Below, piece after piece: positions 5,791 to 5,951 of a stretch of 5,951 nucleotides of DNA (the first letter of the stretch is position 1; every line of letters begins with the position of its first letter). The stretch is taken from the NCBI GenBank assembly GCA_945906715.1, contig CAMDRK010000172.1, positions 1 to 5,951 on the forward strand, in the 5' to 3' direction. Position numbers and translations under genes: made by a program. This stretch comes from Nitrospira lenta (GTDB lineage: Bacteria; Nitrospirota; Nitrospiria; Nitrospirales; Nitrospiraceae). The notes under the pieces are model-generated. The model ran no database searches and was not told the DNA's origin. It was given only the letters and a program-made list of their open reading frames with translations.

Positions 5791-5824
5791 GGGACAGGCA
5801 CCGCCTGACGGCGGAGCCAGTCCC
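5791..5824. repeat. REP-like palindromic element, copy 2, abutting the uvrA stop
   Basis: GGGACAGGCACCGCC (5791-5805) pairs with GGCGGAGCCAGTCCC (5810-5824) at 13 of 15 positions, with two symmetrical A-A mismatches and a TGAC loop. It shares CGGAGCCAGTCCCCT exactly with the copy at 3367-3381. On the minus strand GTAG sits directly 5' of the hairpin, the tetranucleotide that marks REP elements recognised by REP-associated (RAYT) transposases; its TAG is the uvrA stop codon. A similar half-element (GGGGAGCAGGCACCT) lies at 5752-5766. It may also protect or terminate the uvrA transcript. Confidence 0.75.
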
Positions 5825-5951
5825 CTACACCCCCGCTTCTTTCAACACCTGCCCCGTATAGGACCGCTTCGACTTGGCGATTTCTTTGGGAGGTCCTTCC
5901 GCCACGATCTCACCGCCACGATCGCCACCCTCCGGTCCGAGGTCAATGATC
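5825..5951 (-). CDS. uvrA: UvrA excinuclease subunit A, C-terminal end only
   Basis: The minus strand enters at the window edge and encodes 41 residues to a TAG at 5827-5825, containing IIDLGPEGGDRGGEIVAEG and then SYTGQVLKEAGV. The IDLGPEGG...GGEIV...G.P pattern and the SYTG near the C-terminus are characteristic of UvrA, the DNA-damage-sensing ABC-type ATPase of nucleotide excision repair, normally about 940 residues. Only the last few percent is visible: the end of the second ABC domain and the short tail. The catalytic motifs lie outside. The gene points towards yjcH but is separated from it by about 300 bp with its own promoter, so the two are probably not one operon. Confidence 0.9.
   Translation of the reverse strand, partial: IIDLGPEGGDRGGEIVAEGPPKEIAKSKRSYTGQVLKEAGV

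Noticed and set aside
5649..5861. 70-codon plus-strand frame upstream of yjcH
   Set aside because: It crosses the REP element and enters uvrA antisense; no ribosome binding site and no protein-like features.

Overview
The window looks like a GC-rich bacterial chromosome from a repeat-laden genome. Heptamer tandem repeats and hairpins of the GGGACAGG...GGAGCCAGTCCC type fill the intergenic spaces. From memory this resembles Nitrospira/Nitrospirota genomes, but no rRNA or other phylogenetic marker is present, so that assignment is tentative. All recognisable genes except the leftmost fragment lie on the minus strand.

Layout, left to right. (1) Positions 1-333 (+) hold the 3' end of an unrecognised gene; its stop codon lies inside a heptamer repeat. 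(2) Positions 334-476, between convergent genes, hold two different heptamer repeats and a long imperfect hairpin that could end transcription. (3) Positions 477-2969 (-) encode an 830-aa HerA/DUF87-like P-loop ATPase with a C-terminal coiled-coil region and a strong Shine-Dalgarno. (4) Positions 2970-3483 (about 510 bp) hold no intact gene: a third heptamer array, the C-terminal remnant of a four-helix-bundle (S23/IVP-like) protein, an abrupt junction that may be an insertion-element end, a 10-bp palindrome, two REP-like hairpins and a perfect 21-bp-stem hairpin. (5) Positions 3484-5528 (-) are a two-gene operon: yjcH (DUF485 membrane protein) and actP (cation/acetate symporter), translationally coupled through a GTGA overlap. 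(6) Positions 5529-5824 are the operon's upstream region, with a good sigma-54 -24/-12 match about 55 nt before yjcH and a REP hairpin next to the following gene. (7) Positions 5825-5951 (-) are the C-terminal end of uvrA.

Functionally, yjcH-actP should import acetate and related short monocarboxylates by sodium- or proton-coupled symport, apparently under RpoN control. No acetyl-CoA synthetase or regulator gene is in the window. UvrA is the nucleotide excision repair damage sensor and is unrelated to acetate uptake. The DUF87 ATPase stands alone, without a NurA-type nuclease beside it, so its job cannot be read from context. No convincing undescribed multi-gene system is visible. The most unusual content is the dense set of short structured repeats, some of which supply the stop codons of neighbouring reading frames.
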